This document shows positions 1-10,529 of a DNA stretch of 64,000 bases, one piece after another. This DNA comes from Coemansia sp. RSA 487. Lineage: Eukaryota; Kickxellomycota; Kickxellomycetes; Kickxellales; Kickxellaceae. Position numbers and translations under genes: made by a program. The first letter of the stretch is position 1. Each line of letters begins with the position of its first letter. Where the stretch lies: the NCBI GenBank assembly GCA_027577595.1, contig JANBRJ010000039.1, positions 1 to 64,000 of the forward strand, written 5' to 3'. The notes beneath the pieces were generated by a model. It saw only the letters and a list, made by a program, of their open reading frames with translations. It did not search any database and was not told the origin of the DNA.

Positions 1-279
1 TGGAGGCGGATGGCATTGATCCTGCTTAGTGCCCATTCCACAGACAGCCAAACGTAGCCGCTTAATTACATATCTGCAATTTTACCATGCCCTTTAATGT
101 AATATCTATTGTAATACCATTACGCAATACTGGCAGTCGTTACTTTAATAAAGTATTTCAGAATAAATAAATAAAAGCACAGTGCCCCCTGTGGAGTTTC
201 CGACCTTTATGGAGGTGCTGTATCAAATAAAGAGAATGTGCCTTAAAGAGACCCATTTTTTGCTGTGGCATAAAGCCTT

Positions 280-917
280 TTGTACCAACTTGCCTCAGGT
301 TTGCACGACAACGATAAAACGTTATTTAGAGAGAACAGCAACACTCTGGAGTGTTTGAATTTCATAATTGACGACAAATTAATAGGCGTCCTTCAAAAAT
401 TCAACATATTTTCCAATTGCAGATATTCACGACTCTGTTATGTCAAAGTGATTGAGAGATGTGGCCAGTTTATCTTTGGTCAATGTGTGGATGTTGCTGT
501 CAGTCTTATTACACCAAGAATATAATCCTTCTCGATGCACGAGCTGGGCCTATACAAACGTATCGCTGAAACCATTACTAATTGTCCACATTGGAAAACA
601 TCCAAATATTGCACTTGTATGATACCGAGCTCACATTTCTGGAGCTGCTTAACTTTACTAAACGTTTTCCAAACGTGCAAATGTTTGCATGTTATTCGGA
701 TACCGTTGATCAAGAATTGAACGTCGGGCATAATGATGCCTTTATGGACGACCTCTACGATAAATATCATCCACTAAGCGAGTATCTCAAGTACTGGAAG
801 TGCAATGTTATCGACAAAGGATTGAAACCTGTAGCATTGGGGTCTATTGTGCTTGCTACTATGTGCACAGACTTTGTCACTGTAGAAGCATTATTCGACT
901 GTAAAGATGGCTATTGA
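280..917 (+). pseudogene. Decayed F-box/LRR-like protein gene (C-terminal part)
   Basis: The sequence reads as the C-terminal leucine-rich part of the large F-box-like family common in Kickxellales: 'FTKRFPNVQMFACYSD', 'LYDTELTFLELLNF', and a closing 'PVALGSIVLATMCTDF'. One frame runs 280-522, meets a TAA at 523-525, and continues in the same frame as 'MHELGLYKRIAETITNCPH'. Near position 593 the sense moves by one frame to 'LENIQILHLYDTEL', which stays open to the stop at 915-917. One stop plus one frameshift in an otherwise smooth reading suggest a recently inactivated gene. The F-box end should lie upstream of 280, but 1-279 gives no convincing reading. Family membership is inferred from LRR-like phrasing and the intact relative at 23.9-25.5 kb; no search was run. 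A gene with a short unusual intron is less likely, because no GT-AG pair bridges the shift. Confidence 0.5.
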
Positions 918-1117
918 AATTAAATAAAGAAAAATCATTGCAAGCAGGTAGCCGGTCAATTACATCGAGAAATTGGAGCACTTGTATAATAAGTAGGAAA
1001 AGTGGCATCAACATTTTACACATGCTATTTTACTGGTTAAATATTGAAGAACATAATAAAAATTGATAAATATAGATGTACTAATTTAAAACATCCAAAT
1101 AGATAACTGTAAAATAG

Positions 1118-1825
1118 TTATTTCCTTAATATGTATTTATCTGCAATCTGCCACCACTCCATACGCTTGCTAATGTTATCTTTCATATCGATTCCAACAC
1201 CTTTCTCCATATAATCAGCAAAATCGCTTATATTGCCACTTCTGAGCTTGTCTATCTGGTTGTGGTACTCTGGTGCTTTATTGGCAAGATACCAGAAACC
1301 AGCACCAAAGCTCCATTCATCTTCAATCACGAGTCTGACAATATCTTCAAGTCCGGTACTGAGAGTCATCTTTCTACTGACTAGAGCTACAAGCAGATTA
1401 ATATAGCTTTCAGTCTCTACATGCCATGCATAATCCATTATCATCGTATTGTTAAGCATTGCACGTGTTGCTACTCGTGGATCAAGCACAGGAGTTTGCT
1501 TAAAGTTATACTTCCAACCATCTGATTCATACAGCATCCATGCAATAGTTGCCACTATTTCACCTCGCTGTGAAATGCCCCAGCGCTGGATAGCCTTATT
1601 TATATTCACATATGCATCCTGGTTAGTTCTGCATTCACCTCGAACGTCAAAAGAATGGTCAGTGTTGATGCAGTAATTTTCATCCTCAGCTGCATGGTTG
1701 GTGGCGGCTATTTGGGCAGATGATACTTCGCTAGCAATATCTTCATTACCTGTGTCAGCGCTTACACTTGTTGAACTAATGGAAAATGAAAGTACCAAAA
1801 TAATAGGTAATAACACAAGCCTCAT
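1118..1825 (-). CDS. Secreted fungal protein of unknown function, paralog 1
   Basis: This is a 235-aa protein. It starts at an ATG followed by a hydrophobic signal peptide (about residues 1-23, ending near SVSA|D). The core has the block 'INKAIQRWGISQRGEIVATIAWMLYESDGWKYN' (about residues 75-107; key residues RGE, ESDGWKYN) and a later 'WSFGAGFWYLA'. These blocks recall a widespread family of secreted fungal proteins with 'RGEVVA..S.MAFESGDFKYN' and 'FGSAAWFL' signatures. To my knowledge the family has no assigned enzyme activity, although a lysozyme-like fold has seemed possible. The acidic residue in 'YESDG' is kept here. It lies in tandem with a paralog 1.4 kb downstream on the same strand. 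No intron was seen. The secreted location is well supported; the function is not known. Confidence 0.75.
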   Translation of the reverse strand: MRLVLLPIILVLSFSISSTSVSADTGNEDIASEVSSAQIAATNHAAEDENYCINTDHSFDVRGECRTNQDAYVNINKAIQRWGISQRGEIVATIAWMLYESDGWKYNFKQTPVLDPRVATRAMLNNTMIMDYAWHVETESYINLLVALVSRKMTLSTGLEDIVRLVIEDEWSFGAGFWYLANKAPEYHNQIDKLRSGNISDFADYMEKGVGIDMKDNISKRMEWWQIADKYILRK

Positions 1826-3254
1826 TGTTGTTTAAATGTAGTATAATATAGCAATTGTAATAGTGCCAGCACTTGTTTGAATTTCCTACAAAAACTACTT
1901 ATTGCCTGATAATAGAAAAATATATAAAGGCGAATTGATAGAAGAGAAAACCACACTGGAAGATACAAATTGTTCTTTTGCATAATTACTGGTGCTTTAA
2001 AGATAAAATAGTTAGCATCGACAGGCTTATCTGGAAACTCTCAATTCAATTTCAGTTTATTCACTCTTCTATTCTATTGAACAAGGAAAATGCACGAGTG
2101 GAAACAGACTATGCTACAAAGAAAATAGAAAAGAAAAATACATATTCTGACACAGAATCTCTTGCACATCTGTATATTGGTACACATGTGTATCATGTTC
2201 ATAATCTAAAACACAGCTCATTCAACGTCTCTGTAAAGACATTTTTAATAGCACCTTTGTAAAAATTGCACAGGCTGTTTTTTGAATATGCACAAAAACT
2301 ACTGACTAGGCCATATTTGTTCTAGAGTTCCAGAGCACTGCCAAAAAATCACATAATAGCACAGCATTTGCTTTGCTAGAAACAATGAGCACCTTTAACG
2401 TGTTTTCCTAACATGGAAATGCGTGTGCAGTATCTGAAAGTTGCTGATTCATAATTGACCATCTTACAAAGCGATTCCTTTGTAATTAACATTTGCAGCA
2501 AATAACACCCTTTCATTTTTCACTTCAAATACTAATTAGCTAAAAATATAAGCAACGAGATGGCAAAACAGACGTACTACCATTAATTGTGCATGGTATT
2601 CAGCATATAATCGTATCTGCATGTTTTACACTGTCTCATAACAATGAAAACAACCAAGGTGGCACGAATAGTGCTGTGAAAGTAGGTTATAAAACAAATA
2701 TTTCAAGGTGTTAGGGTGTTATAATAAATGGCAATAAATTGGCATCTACTTGTAAACGTTGACATTTTTACTTGATAACGATTCAGCTTACAAGTTGCTA
2801 AGCTGAGTCGCAAAATGTTTGGCTCAACATGAGTCGATCATATTGTTGGTAAGTATACGATCTATGCTTACCAATTATCATAAGACTCCTTAGTAATACT
2901 TACATGTTAATAAAAGCCACTATTTTATCAAATAAATGAATAGGAGGAAGTTCAGTTCCGTCAAGATTTGTATTCATAACAATAATCGATTTATTTTAAT
3001 AAAGATGAATTTTCTCTTGTTAAATGTTGTGAAAGATAAAGTAAGTACAATGAACTAGATCAGACATAATTCTAGCATTGGTTTCACAGCATTTGTTTTT
3101 GTCGTTATCACAAATTCTGATTGACAGTTTAGCTACCACATTTTAAAAAGAAAAATTTAACATAATTACATTTAAATCAAGAAAGAGGAAACAAATAAAG
3201 CTAAAAGGGGAATAATTCGGCTAAGGAGCAAATAAAAATTGATGCACACCAATG
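1826..3254. other. Intergenic, AT-rich; no gene seen
   Basis: This 1.4 kb stretch lies between the two tandem secreted-protein genes and holds the promoter of the first. It is AT-rich with frequent stops in all frames. Short open runs (for example 1978-2262 on the plus strand) show no recognisable protein. I see no repeat, tRNA or transposon end. Confidence 0.6.
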
Positions 3255-4001
3255 CTAGTCTACTAAACCCTCCTTTCTAGGAATTTGTCGGGTTTGGTTT
3301 ATCATGATAGTGGCATTTGCAGCCTGCCACCATCCGACGCATTCATTATATCTGGTTGACAAATCAGCCCTGACTCCATTCTTCATATAATCGATAAAAT
3401 CTTCTTGGTTGCCATCTCTAAGCCTGTCTGGCTGATTGTGATATGTTGAAGCTATGTTAGCAAGGTACCAGAAACCAGCCCCAAAGCTCCATTCATCTAC
3501 AAGCACAAGGCTGATAATTGCATCAGTTCCTTGAATCACAGCTATATCTCCATTTCTCATTTTCTGAATAATCTGTGAGTATGCTGCATTCTCTACTTCT
3601 GCGGCATAGAGAGCTATATTATAAACGTTTAGCATTGCACTTGTTGCTGATGCTGATGCAGATTTATCGTTACCAAGTAAATAGTTGTTTTTCCAGCCAT
3701 CAGATGCATATAACATCCATGCAATGGTTGCCACAATTTCTCCCCGCTTTGAAATACCCCAATGCTGAATGGCCTTGTTGATATTCACATATGCAAGCTT
3801 GTTAGTTCTGCATTGACTTATACTGTTCAAGCTGGTGCTGGTGTCTACGCAGCTGTTTTCTGGAATAGCATTGGGATTTGCAAGTGCTAATTGGGCCAGT
3901 GATACTTCACTACACATTCCATCACCCGAATCTGCCCTGACATGTATTGCTATCATGGAAAACGCAAGTACCAAACTGGTACAAAAACTGAGAGGCTTCA
4001 T
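3255..4001 (-). CDS. Secreted fungal protein of unknown function, paralog 2
   Basis: This 248-aa protein is a tandem paralog of the gene at 1.1-1.8 kb. An N-terminal signal peptide covers about residues 1-23 (ending HVRA|D). It shares 'NKAIQHWGISKRGEIVATIAWMLY', 'DEWSFGAGFWYLAN' and 'YHNQ.DRLR.GN' with paralog 1. It differs where paralog 1 reads YESDGWKYN: here it reads YASDGWKNN, so the acidic residue that relatives keep is Ala. The protein carries several extra cysteines (GMCSEV, NSCVDT, SQCRTN, NECVGW), suggesting disulfides outside the cell. The C-terminal tail is longer and basic. Tandem duplication followed by divergence is the simplest reading. Function unknown. Confidence 0.75.
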   Translation of the reverse strand: MKPLSFCTSLVLAFSMIAIHVRADSGDGMCSEVSLAQLALANPNAIPENSCVDTSTSLNSISQCRTNKLAYVNINKAIQHWGISKRGEIVATIAWMLYASDGWKNNYLLGNDKSASASATSAMLNVYNIALYAAEVENAAYSQIIQKMRNGDIAVIQGTDAIISLVLVDEWSFGAGFWYLANIASTYHNQPDRLRDGNQEDFIDYMKNGVRADLSTRYNECVGWWQAANATIMINQTRQIPRKEGLVD

Positions 4002-4599
4002 TATTGTTCAGGCGTAATATAAGTGCAGCAAGTATTGTAGCAATAATGCTAGTTTAAAATTCCTATGGATGTAAAAATATATTGCCTAATAGTATAAGGA
4101 TAGAGAGTATGATAGACCGTTAAAAATGAGAGAAATTCTTTGGAAAAAGGTTAGACATTACTTTGCTTCACTATTTAAGCTTGAGTATGCAAAGGGTTGG
4201 TGTTGATAAGTAGATGCAGAAACTCTTGATTAATCGTAGCATGTTGTGTCTTTTTCTGCTTTACTGAAAAGGGAATACGCATGAATGGAAATAGATTATG
4301 CACTAGTAAGAAACATCATGTGTGGGTTTTGATGCTAGATTTCTTGTAAAAACATAGGGTATTTTCAGAACCCGAATCACCGCTCAATCAGTGTCTGTGT
4401 GGTAATGTCTTTTAGGCAGCTCTTTATATGGTCTACATAGCGACTTTCCCATTACTGATCTATTTTCTAGTTGCCTTGTCTTAGCAGATAAACATGTGCC
4501 GATACAGCTTTGCAAGAACACAAGAAACATAGTTAAACTTTAGTACAAAGCCATCATGTCAATATAATGATTTAAAGGGAAATTTACAAGAATAATTTG
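4002..4599. other. Intergenic upstream of secreted paralog 2
   Basis: This is AT-rich flank between the promoter of the secreted protein and the first readable part of the LINE fossil. No coding signature is seen. The LINE's 5' boundary may lie here, but no target-site duplication could be recognised. Confidence 0.5.
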
Positions 4600-6540
4600 C
4601 CGAAACAACGAGATTTCCAGAATGGCAGTTTTCAGGAGAGTCATTGATCTACATAGCCACGCCTCGAATGCCAGGCTTAACAACGGTATGGCCAAGGTTT
4701 CGCACATTGGCAACCCAACATCCACAATTTCGTACAGCTTTCCGCAAGGAAACGAGACCATTCGATACCTTAGTATGCTGTTTAATAAAAATTGAGTAGC
4801 GGTAGATCAGATGGAAGAAAAACTTTATGGTGATATCCAGGCAACGATTGAGCACTGGGGCGACTGCCATATATCCCAGGTAGAATATGCAATGCCTGCG
4901 AATACTGTCCTGCTGGCCAAAAAGTGGTATGCTGCACAGTGCCCTTTTCTGGCTCCTATTACCAAAGTGTTGTAGAACAGCTACGCCGATTCGTGTGGGA
5001 TCCCAACCGTAACAAACTGGCGTGGAGCATAGTTACAAAGGCCAAAAAGCTTAGGACTCGGACTCCTTCCTGTCAAAGAGCAAGCGCTGGCCAGCTCTGC
5101 ACAGTTCCTGCTGTTGGCATTTTTGCAAGAGGACCAGCTGTGCTGGATAAAACCCGCGCTATGAGCCTTTAACAAACGCCTCACAAAAATCAATCGTCAC
5201 GCCTCGTTCCTTCTGTTGCAAGAACACCGTATCCCTGTGTCGAGTAGAAGGATCCCGGGATTCTGGAGCCGTGTGCTTCAAAGCCGGTTTGCAGTCAAAG
5301 GGCTGTTCACGATCGATATAATATACCTATGTGTTCTGTAGGTGCGCAATCCTGTTTCTGGGGGCTGCTATAACGAAAAACAGCATCGTAACCGAGCAGT
5401 TTGCGACATCCTGGACCAAAATGCACATCAGCCCTGAACCAGCGATTGCAGCACGAATGCTCGACTGGCCAGCCAACTACGATTCATACACAATCCGAGC
5501 TGAAGCCCTACTCGACGATGACACTCCCATCCGCCAGTACTGTCTGCCTCTCGAGAGGACGATACAAATGTCGACTGCAGTTGAGGTTGTATTGTGGAAC
5601 AAATGGGACATGGCTAATACAAATATGATGTATTGATTTGATAAAAAGAATAAAAATGAGAGAAAACGACTTGGTTGCTTGGCAGGCACGGTTATCATGT
5701 CTTCATGCATCGGGTTCATTTAGATCGGGAATCACGGAAGTATCGCCCCAGATCACCACACAAATAGCAGAACGAGTAATGGAATAAGCATATAGCGGCC
5801 AGAGCCATCGTAGGGCGAGTCTCCATAAAATTCCGCTGGGACCAAAACACCTCTCTACTCTGAAACTTACACTATGAGATTGTCTCCACCGCCAAACTTC
5901 TAGCCCATTTTGGTCCCGGCAGGTCGAAAATATCCAGGAATTGCGATGCAGGCGTAGAATCCTTGCCACATTATTTCGGGAGCTGCAAACACGCTCGGCG
6001 ATTCTGGCTCATCCTTTCACGCTTTCTCCAAGCTATCTGCTCTGACAGATCCGGGAACCCTTTCTTTGCTAATCAGGAAATGGCCGTTGCTGGTTTTGAT
6101 GGGCAAAAGGCTGCTTTACCTGATCCAGGAGCGTTACATGGACTCGCAGTCTGAGAAAGCTACCACTCTCATTCTAAAGTCAAGTCAGGAGGGTGCTGTG
6201 CGTACCAGCGACACCATGTTTAATCGCTGGAAAGTATCCTTCTTGAGCTGTGATGCTCACGATTTCAGATGTTCATTTACAATTACAAAGGAGACATATC
6301 TTTTCTCTACTCGTTGGTCGCAATCACTCAATCAATGGTTTCAGTTCAATCCGGATGGAGAAGATCAGAACGGAAAATCACCCTTCGCTTCTACACCTTT
6401 CGCCATGGATCACTGCCTCGATCATCTACGATCCACACATCAGCCAAACGGTGCTAGTACTCAGGACACCAGGCATCCTTATATCACGAATTCACCACCT
6501 GTCCATAACAGACAGAGTGCTTGATCTATTGATTTGGTTA
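4600..6540 (+). mobile_element. Decayed, 5'-truncated LINE (non-LTR retrotransposon), reverse transcriptase C-terminal half
   Basis: Read on the plus strand, this stretch gives the region just after the reverse transcriptase core of a LINE. Recognisable pieces are 'SFPQGNETIRYLSMLFNKN' (about 4,735-4,790), 'MEEKLYGDIQATIEHWGDCH' and 'LLAKKWYAAQCPFLAP' (about 4,810-4,965), 'QLRRFVWDPNRNKLAW' (about 4,977-5,025), 'LGLGLLPVKEQALASSAQF' and 'KPALLAFNKRLTKINRHASF' (about 5,050-5,210). A zinc knuckle of the zf-RVT type, 'CDAGVESLPHYFGSCKHARR' followed by FW, starts at 5,942. The pieces lie in different frames and are split by stops, so the copy is dead. The 5' half (endonuclease and RT core) is absent. 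A stretch at 6,250-6,540 may be the 3' part. No poly-A tail or target-site duplication was recognised, so the ends are approximate. The clade was not determined. Confidence 0.75.
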
Positions 6541-6791
6541 TAACATTAGTTTTTTTCACGATTTTTCCTGCGCTTTAATATATTCGCCATTTTGCGCCTA
6601 GAAAAACAATTTCCAGAATGCACGTTTTCGATGCACGTGCATTACCATAAACAGATATTGGCAAAGTGGCAAACATACTATAGAACAAAGAAATCATCAT
6701 CGCAGAGAAATGCCGCAAGTGCAAAAAAGATCTGGACAAATAGCTTTTCACGTATTATTAGACTCTTCAAAACCTCCAACACTGATCAACC

Positions 6792-7055
6792 ATGGACAAG
6801 TTTGGCATGCATAGTCAGACGGAGCAGCTGCATGCGAGGCATATAGGGACGGGAAACGCAGACACCAGCAAACACGAATGGTTGACAAACCAGCATCGTG
6901 ACACGCTGGCGCACTATGTGGCGGACAACAGCCTGGCCACGTACATCAGCATAGCAGAGGGCGAAACAGTGGCGCGAACGAAATTCAACATGCTTCAGAG
7001 AATGTACCAGCCGTGTGGACCACCACCACCACCGCTGGCAAATGGCAACGAGTAA
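6792..7055 (+). CDS. SF3B5: SF3B5/SF3b10, U2 snRNP splicing factor subunit
   Basis: This 87-aa protein matches the whole length of the SF3b10 family (human protein 86 aa). Shared landmarks are 'HSQTEQLHARHIGTGNADT', 'WLTNQHRDTLAHYV', 'ARTKFNMLQRMYQPCGPP'. SF3B5 is a small subunit of the SF3b complex of the U2 snRNP, which clamps the pre-mRNA branch site in the nucleus. The start is the ATG at 6792 in a good context (caaccATGG). It is a single exon. The gene ends only 44 bp from the stop of the convergent quinolinate phosphoribosyltransferase gene, so the two 3' untranslated regions probably overlap. The tail ends in a short proline run (GPPPPPLANGNE) rather than the acidic tail of animals. 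Confidence 0.95.
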   Translation: MDKFGMHSQTEQLHARHIGTGNADTSKHEWLTNQHRDTLAHYVADNSLATYISIAEGETVARTKFNMLQRMYQPCGPPPPPLANGNE

Positions 7056-7099
7056 CGTCAATGTTTTTATTTTGCAGTCGAATGTTGTAATAAACACTG

Positions 7100-7975
7100 T
7101 TAGGGAGAAATCTTTAACGAGAAATCTACATGCGGGACGCCCTGGGTCATGGCACCAAAGCTAATAATGTCGATAGTCGGGGCCATAAACCGGGCGGCGT
7201 TTTCCTCGTTTATACCGCCACTGGCTTCGATAAGCACGGTTTTGTGGTTTGCCAAGCAGTGTGCTTTGAGGCTGGTGGCAGCGGTCACCATCAATTCTGG
7301 AGCGAAGTTGTCGAGCATCACGATATCGGCGCCGGCAGCAATGGCCTCGAGTGCCTCTTCCTCGGACTGGCACTCGACTTCGATCTTGATCGAGAACCCA
7401 GCTACCGAGCGCGCCTTTTCAACCGCACTGGTGATCGATCCTGTTGCCCAGATATGGTTGTCCTTGAGCATCACCATTGTGGAGAGGTCCATCCGATGTG
7501 TGTCAGCGCCGCCAACCTCCATGCCGTACTTTTCGACAAGTCGGAACCCAGGCGTAGTTTTGCGTGTTCCAGCAACAACGCCCGCAAACGAATTCTCGTC
7601 GGCAATTTTACGTAGACGCCGTGCACGCGTGGCTACGCCGCTGCAACGAGCCAAAATGTTCAGAGCCAGGCGCTCGCCCATCAAGATACGTCGGGCTGCA
7701 CCACGTACTTGCGCAACTGCTACTTTGCCCTGTTTGGGGAGAACTTCGGCGCCTTCCTCAAAGTTCCAGAAAACAGTGCACCCCGTTTGGCGGAACACTT
7801 CGTTGAAAAACGGGACGCCCGCGAGCACACCATCACTCTTACAGAACAGCGTCGCTTCCTTTTCGTCGTCGCCTACAACGTAGCCGCCGTAGTCAAAGGA
7901 CGGGATGTCTTCGATAAGCCAATTCTCAATGGATCGTGCGAAGGTGGTCGATAGAAGCGCTGCGTGCTTGGCCAT
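7100..7975 (-). CDS. BNA6: Nicotinate-nucleotide pyrophosphorylase (quinolinate phosphoribosyltransferase)
   Basis: This 291-aa enzyme converts quinolinate and PRPP to nicotinate mononucleotide, CO2 and pyrophosphate in de novo NAD synthesis. Visible family blocks are 'GERLALNILARCSGVATRAR', 'TRKTTPGFRLVEKYGMEVGG' followed by ADTHRMDL, 'MLKDNHI', 'IEVECQSEEEALEA', 'GADIVMLDNF' and 'IEASGGINEENAARF'. These cover the PRPP and quinolinate binding residues, including the basic TRKTTPG and HR.DL segments. The ATG at 7975 (MAKHAALL) is chosen; upstream in-frame sequence offers only a TTG. Length is normal for the family. It converges on SF3B5 and is divergent from the Ctp1-like gene. A shared 640 bp intergenic region holds both promoters. 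Confidence 0.95.
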   Translation of the reverse strand: MAKHAALLSTTFARSIENWLIEDIPSFDYGGYVVGDDEKEATLFCKSDGVLAGVPFFNEVFRQTGCTVFWNFEEGAEVLPKQGKVAVAQVRGAARRILMGERLALNILARCSGVATRARRLRKIADENSFAGVVAGTRKTTPGFRLVEKYGMEVGGADTHRMDLSTMVMLKDNHIWATGSITSAVEKARSVAGFSIKIEVECQSEEEALEAIAAGADIVMLDNFAPELMVTAATSLKAHCLANHKTVLIEASGGINEENAARFMAPTIDIISFGAMTQGVPHVDFSLKISP

Positions 7976-8617
7976 TGTGTTTTGCAAACCCGGTTATCGA
8001 AATAGTGGTGTGTTTAGTATAGTCAATTCTTGTAGAAATGTGAACAATGTAAAGAAAAGAAAGCAAGAGGTGGTTGGAAAACACGACAAAAAAGTTTGGT
8101 AGAAAATGTCCTTATCTCTTGGAGCAAGGACGAGGGGTGATAGAAAAGTACAAATTGTGCAGCGACTATCATTCGCTCCAGCGTCTGTAGGAAAAGATCC
8201 TTCAGCTCCTTTTCATGAGCCAAAAAGGCTCTATCTAGTAAAAAAAATTAGAAAATAGCAGTAGGAAAATTGACCTTGGCAAGGGAACTGGCGTTCTTTG
8301 TTCATTAGAAAGTGCCTCATCTCTTCATTCCGCCTACTCGGGAGGAGGATTTCAAGCAGAATAGTGCATTATATTAATTTTTCCCTTTTTTTGCAAAATG
8401 ACATGCTTTTGATGTCTGTGCGCAGCAAACGAAAAAAACAGCAACACGAAAAAGGAGAATAAAAATTATAAAAAGATAGCCAGAGCTGAAAAACTGCGGA
8501 TGAAAAAAACGAGCAAACTTTCTTCTCTCTCCTCTTATCCCCCCAGCCCTTTCCAAACTTTATTCAGCAATTGCACTTTTTCTTCACACATTTACTTTTA
8601 ATTTTCAAGCACAGCAA
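7976..8617. promoter_or_regulatory. Divergent promoter region, QPRTase / Ctp1
   Basis: This 642 bp stretch lies between two divergent start codons. On the plus-strand side it ends in a pyrimidine-rich tract (about 8,570-8,605) directly before the Ctp1 ATG. No open frame of interest is present. Confidence 0.5.
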
Positions 8618-10047
8618 ATGACTACAAGCGTGATAAATTCAGAGATGGTCAGGACGGCCATCGAGCAGATGTCTGCTATTCTGGGCGACCTACAAATACG
8701 GCTTGGAAGAACAACAGGTAACATATCAAGTGCTATCTTTTGGCGCGTCTAGTATGCAAAAAGGTAAACAAACGAACAAACGCAACCTATGCAAGATATA
8801 CTAATTGTCTCTCGCATACAGCTTTGGATTATTACATGCTAGACACAGACGAATACCAGTGTGGCCAGGATACAGGGGTAGACAAGCAGCAGGTGGTGGA
8901 TATGCACATATACATGGAAAAGTGCCACGAATTCGAACAACTGAAGGCACAGTATGTGGCCAAGTGCAGGGACTACGAACAGCTATCCGACAAACATAGA
9001 AATCTTAAGGCTAGCAACACGCGGCCGCCTGAAGTTGTTACTAGTAAGCAGAGCACAGCAGTAAGGCAGCCAGTGTTGCCTATGAGGCTGCAGACGTTCG
9101 AGGACTTTGAGGCAGTCGAAGAGTCGATGATGGCGCCGGGTAGCGGGTCTCGAGGCAGACGAAGCATTGCCGTATCACCACCCAACGCACTGCGCATGCA
9201 GGGCGACATGGCTGGCATGAAGCACAGGACAGCGGCCACCACAGATGTGACGCCGACAAAGAGGGCACGGAAGGCTGCCAATCCTCCTGGCGACGCGTTG
9301 CCGCGGCTTCTGTCGTCCCCGCTAAGCGGCCCATGTCGACCACTTTTGCACAAGAAGCAGTGTGAATGGAAGAGAGCCGGCTCTAAAGAGGAGAGGAAGC
9401 ATTCTACAAAGCCCACAGTCAAACCACGGCCACTGCAATCTGGGAAGCAGCCGGTGCTACTGAGCTCCCAGGAAACGCAGCTAGACTTTAGCGACCTCGT
9501 GCTACCGACCGGGCTCGCAGAGTCGGTAGAGCAGCTCTGCCCACCGTCGGACCAAGAGTGCAATAACAACAACATCGGCAGCATCGGCAACAGCACCAGG
9601 AAAATTGAGGAACGGGATGAGATGTGGCGCGCAGCAGTCAAGCAGGAGGTCATCGAAGGAAACAAAAAGGTCGAGGACTGGGTGGAGAAGACACGGGAGT
9701 TTGTGGGAAGCGCAAAGGACAAACCAAAAGTGGCCAGAGGCGATAGTACACAAAATGACAAAGACCTACAGCGTATCCTCGAGGCAGTCAGTGACTGCGA
9801 GGAGTGCAAGGCGTTTTACAGCGTCCCAGGGCTTGTGCTTCCAAAGCGTGACCCAAATTCGCTCTGCGTCCACAGGAGTAGAGCGAGGAAGAGCAAGGAT
9901 GGCAGCGTTAGGAATTCCAGGGCCCTAGAGGCGCCCAGGAGCGAGCAGAAGCGGCCGACAACTCCTGACCATTTCTGGGACATTGACTACTTCCCGCCGA
10001 TCCGCACTGGCGGACCAGAGATGCTGCGCAAAAACAAGCAGCACTAA
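8618..10047 (+). CDS. CTP1: Ctp1/Sae2/CtIP-like DNA-end resection factor
   Basis: Two exons are proposed: 8618-8717 and 8822-10047, giving 441 aa. The 104-bp intron (GTAACA...CAG) carries a good branch sequence (tactaat) near its 3' end, and the join keeps frame (GCT, Ala34). The N-terminal 95 residues are helical with 'MEKCHEFEQLKAQYVAKCRD' (coiled coil, expected oligomerisation region). The middle is disordered and basic/serine-rich. The C-terminus has the Sae2 family signature: 'CEECKAFY' (Cys359, Cys362), 'LCVHRSRARK', and 'TPDHFWDIDYFPP'. Ctp1/CtIP activates the Mre11 nuclease at DNA double-strand breaks. The usual RHR of the C-terminal motif reads VHR here. Without the first exon only an implausible TTG start would be available, so the intron is strongly supported. 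Confidence 0.88.
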
Positions 10048-10529
10048 GAGCGTAGAAAGACCCTGCTGATTATTGGATGCATGATGTCAGCAGCTCTTGT
10101 TCGGCTTACGATGGCATTGGAAAGAATGGCCTGCTCCAAGGTTTTGAATCCAACATTCCTTTATTCAGCGTGCGGAGTTGTGAACCAGCTGGTGCAGGAT
10201 AAGGGGGCGAGAATGAAACATTTGTGCCTTTTTTTGTCTTTGCGGGAAAACGAAGGAATGGAATGTGTTTGAGAAATATAAAGACCGCATTGGCATTCTC
10301 TTGCGTTCTTTGTCTTCTTTGATCTGTATTTCTTTTTGCTCTTTTTGATTTCCCTCCACTTGCATTTTAGACCGTTGATAGCACTGTTTTGTACTTTTTT
10401 TTTAGAGCCAGCATCGCTTTTTCTCTCTTTATTTGTATAGCCTTTTTTTTCGCAACTCCACTCTTCCATAATACGTTTTTTTGCATCTACGTGCACAATT
10501 TTATCATCATCGAAATACGGTATCAGAGA
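10048..10529. other. Intergenic between Ctp1 and TspO; pyrimidine-rich 5' flank
   Basis: This short region separates two plus-strand genes. The second half (about 10,300-10,500) is strongly pyrimidine-rich on the plus strand with runs of T, as before most genes in this window. An open frame runs from 10,389 into TspO, but its first 47 codons look like translated untranslated leader (Phe-rich, no homology). Confidence 0.5.

Noticed and set aside
7149-7883. Long plus-strand frame opposite quinolinate phosphoribosyltransferase
   Set aside because: It is an antisense shadow of a G/C-rich-third-position gene; the product is Ser/Ala/Arg-rich with no motif.
8973-9809. Long minus-strand frame opposite Ctp1
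   Set aside because: It is an antisense shadow; the Ctp1 strand carries the Sae2 C-terminal signature and a valid intron.
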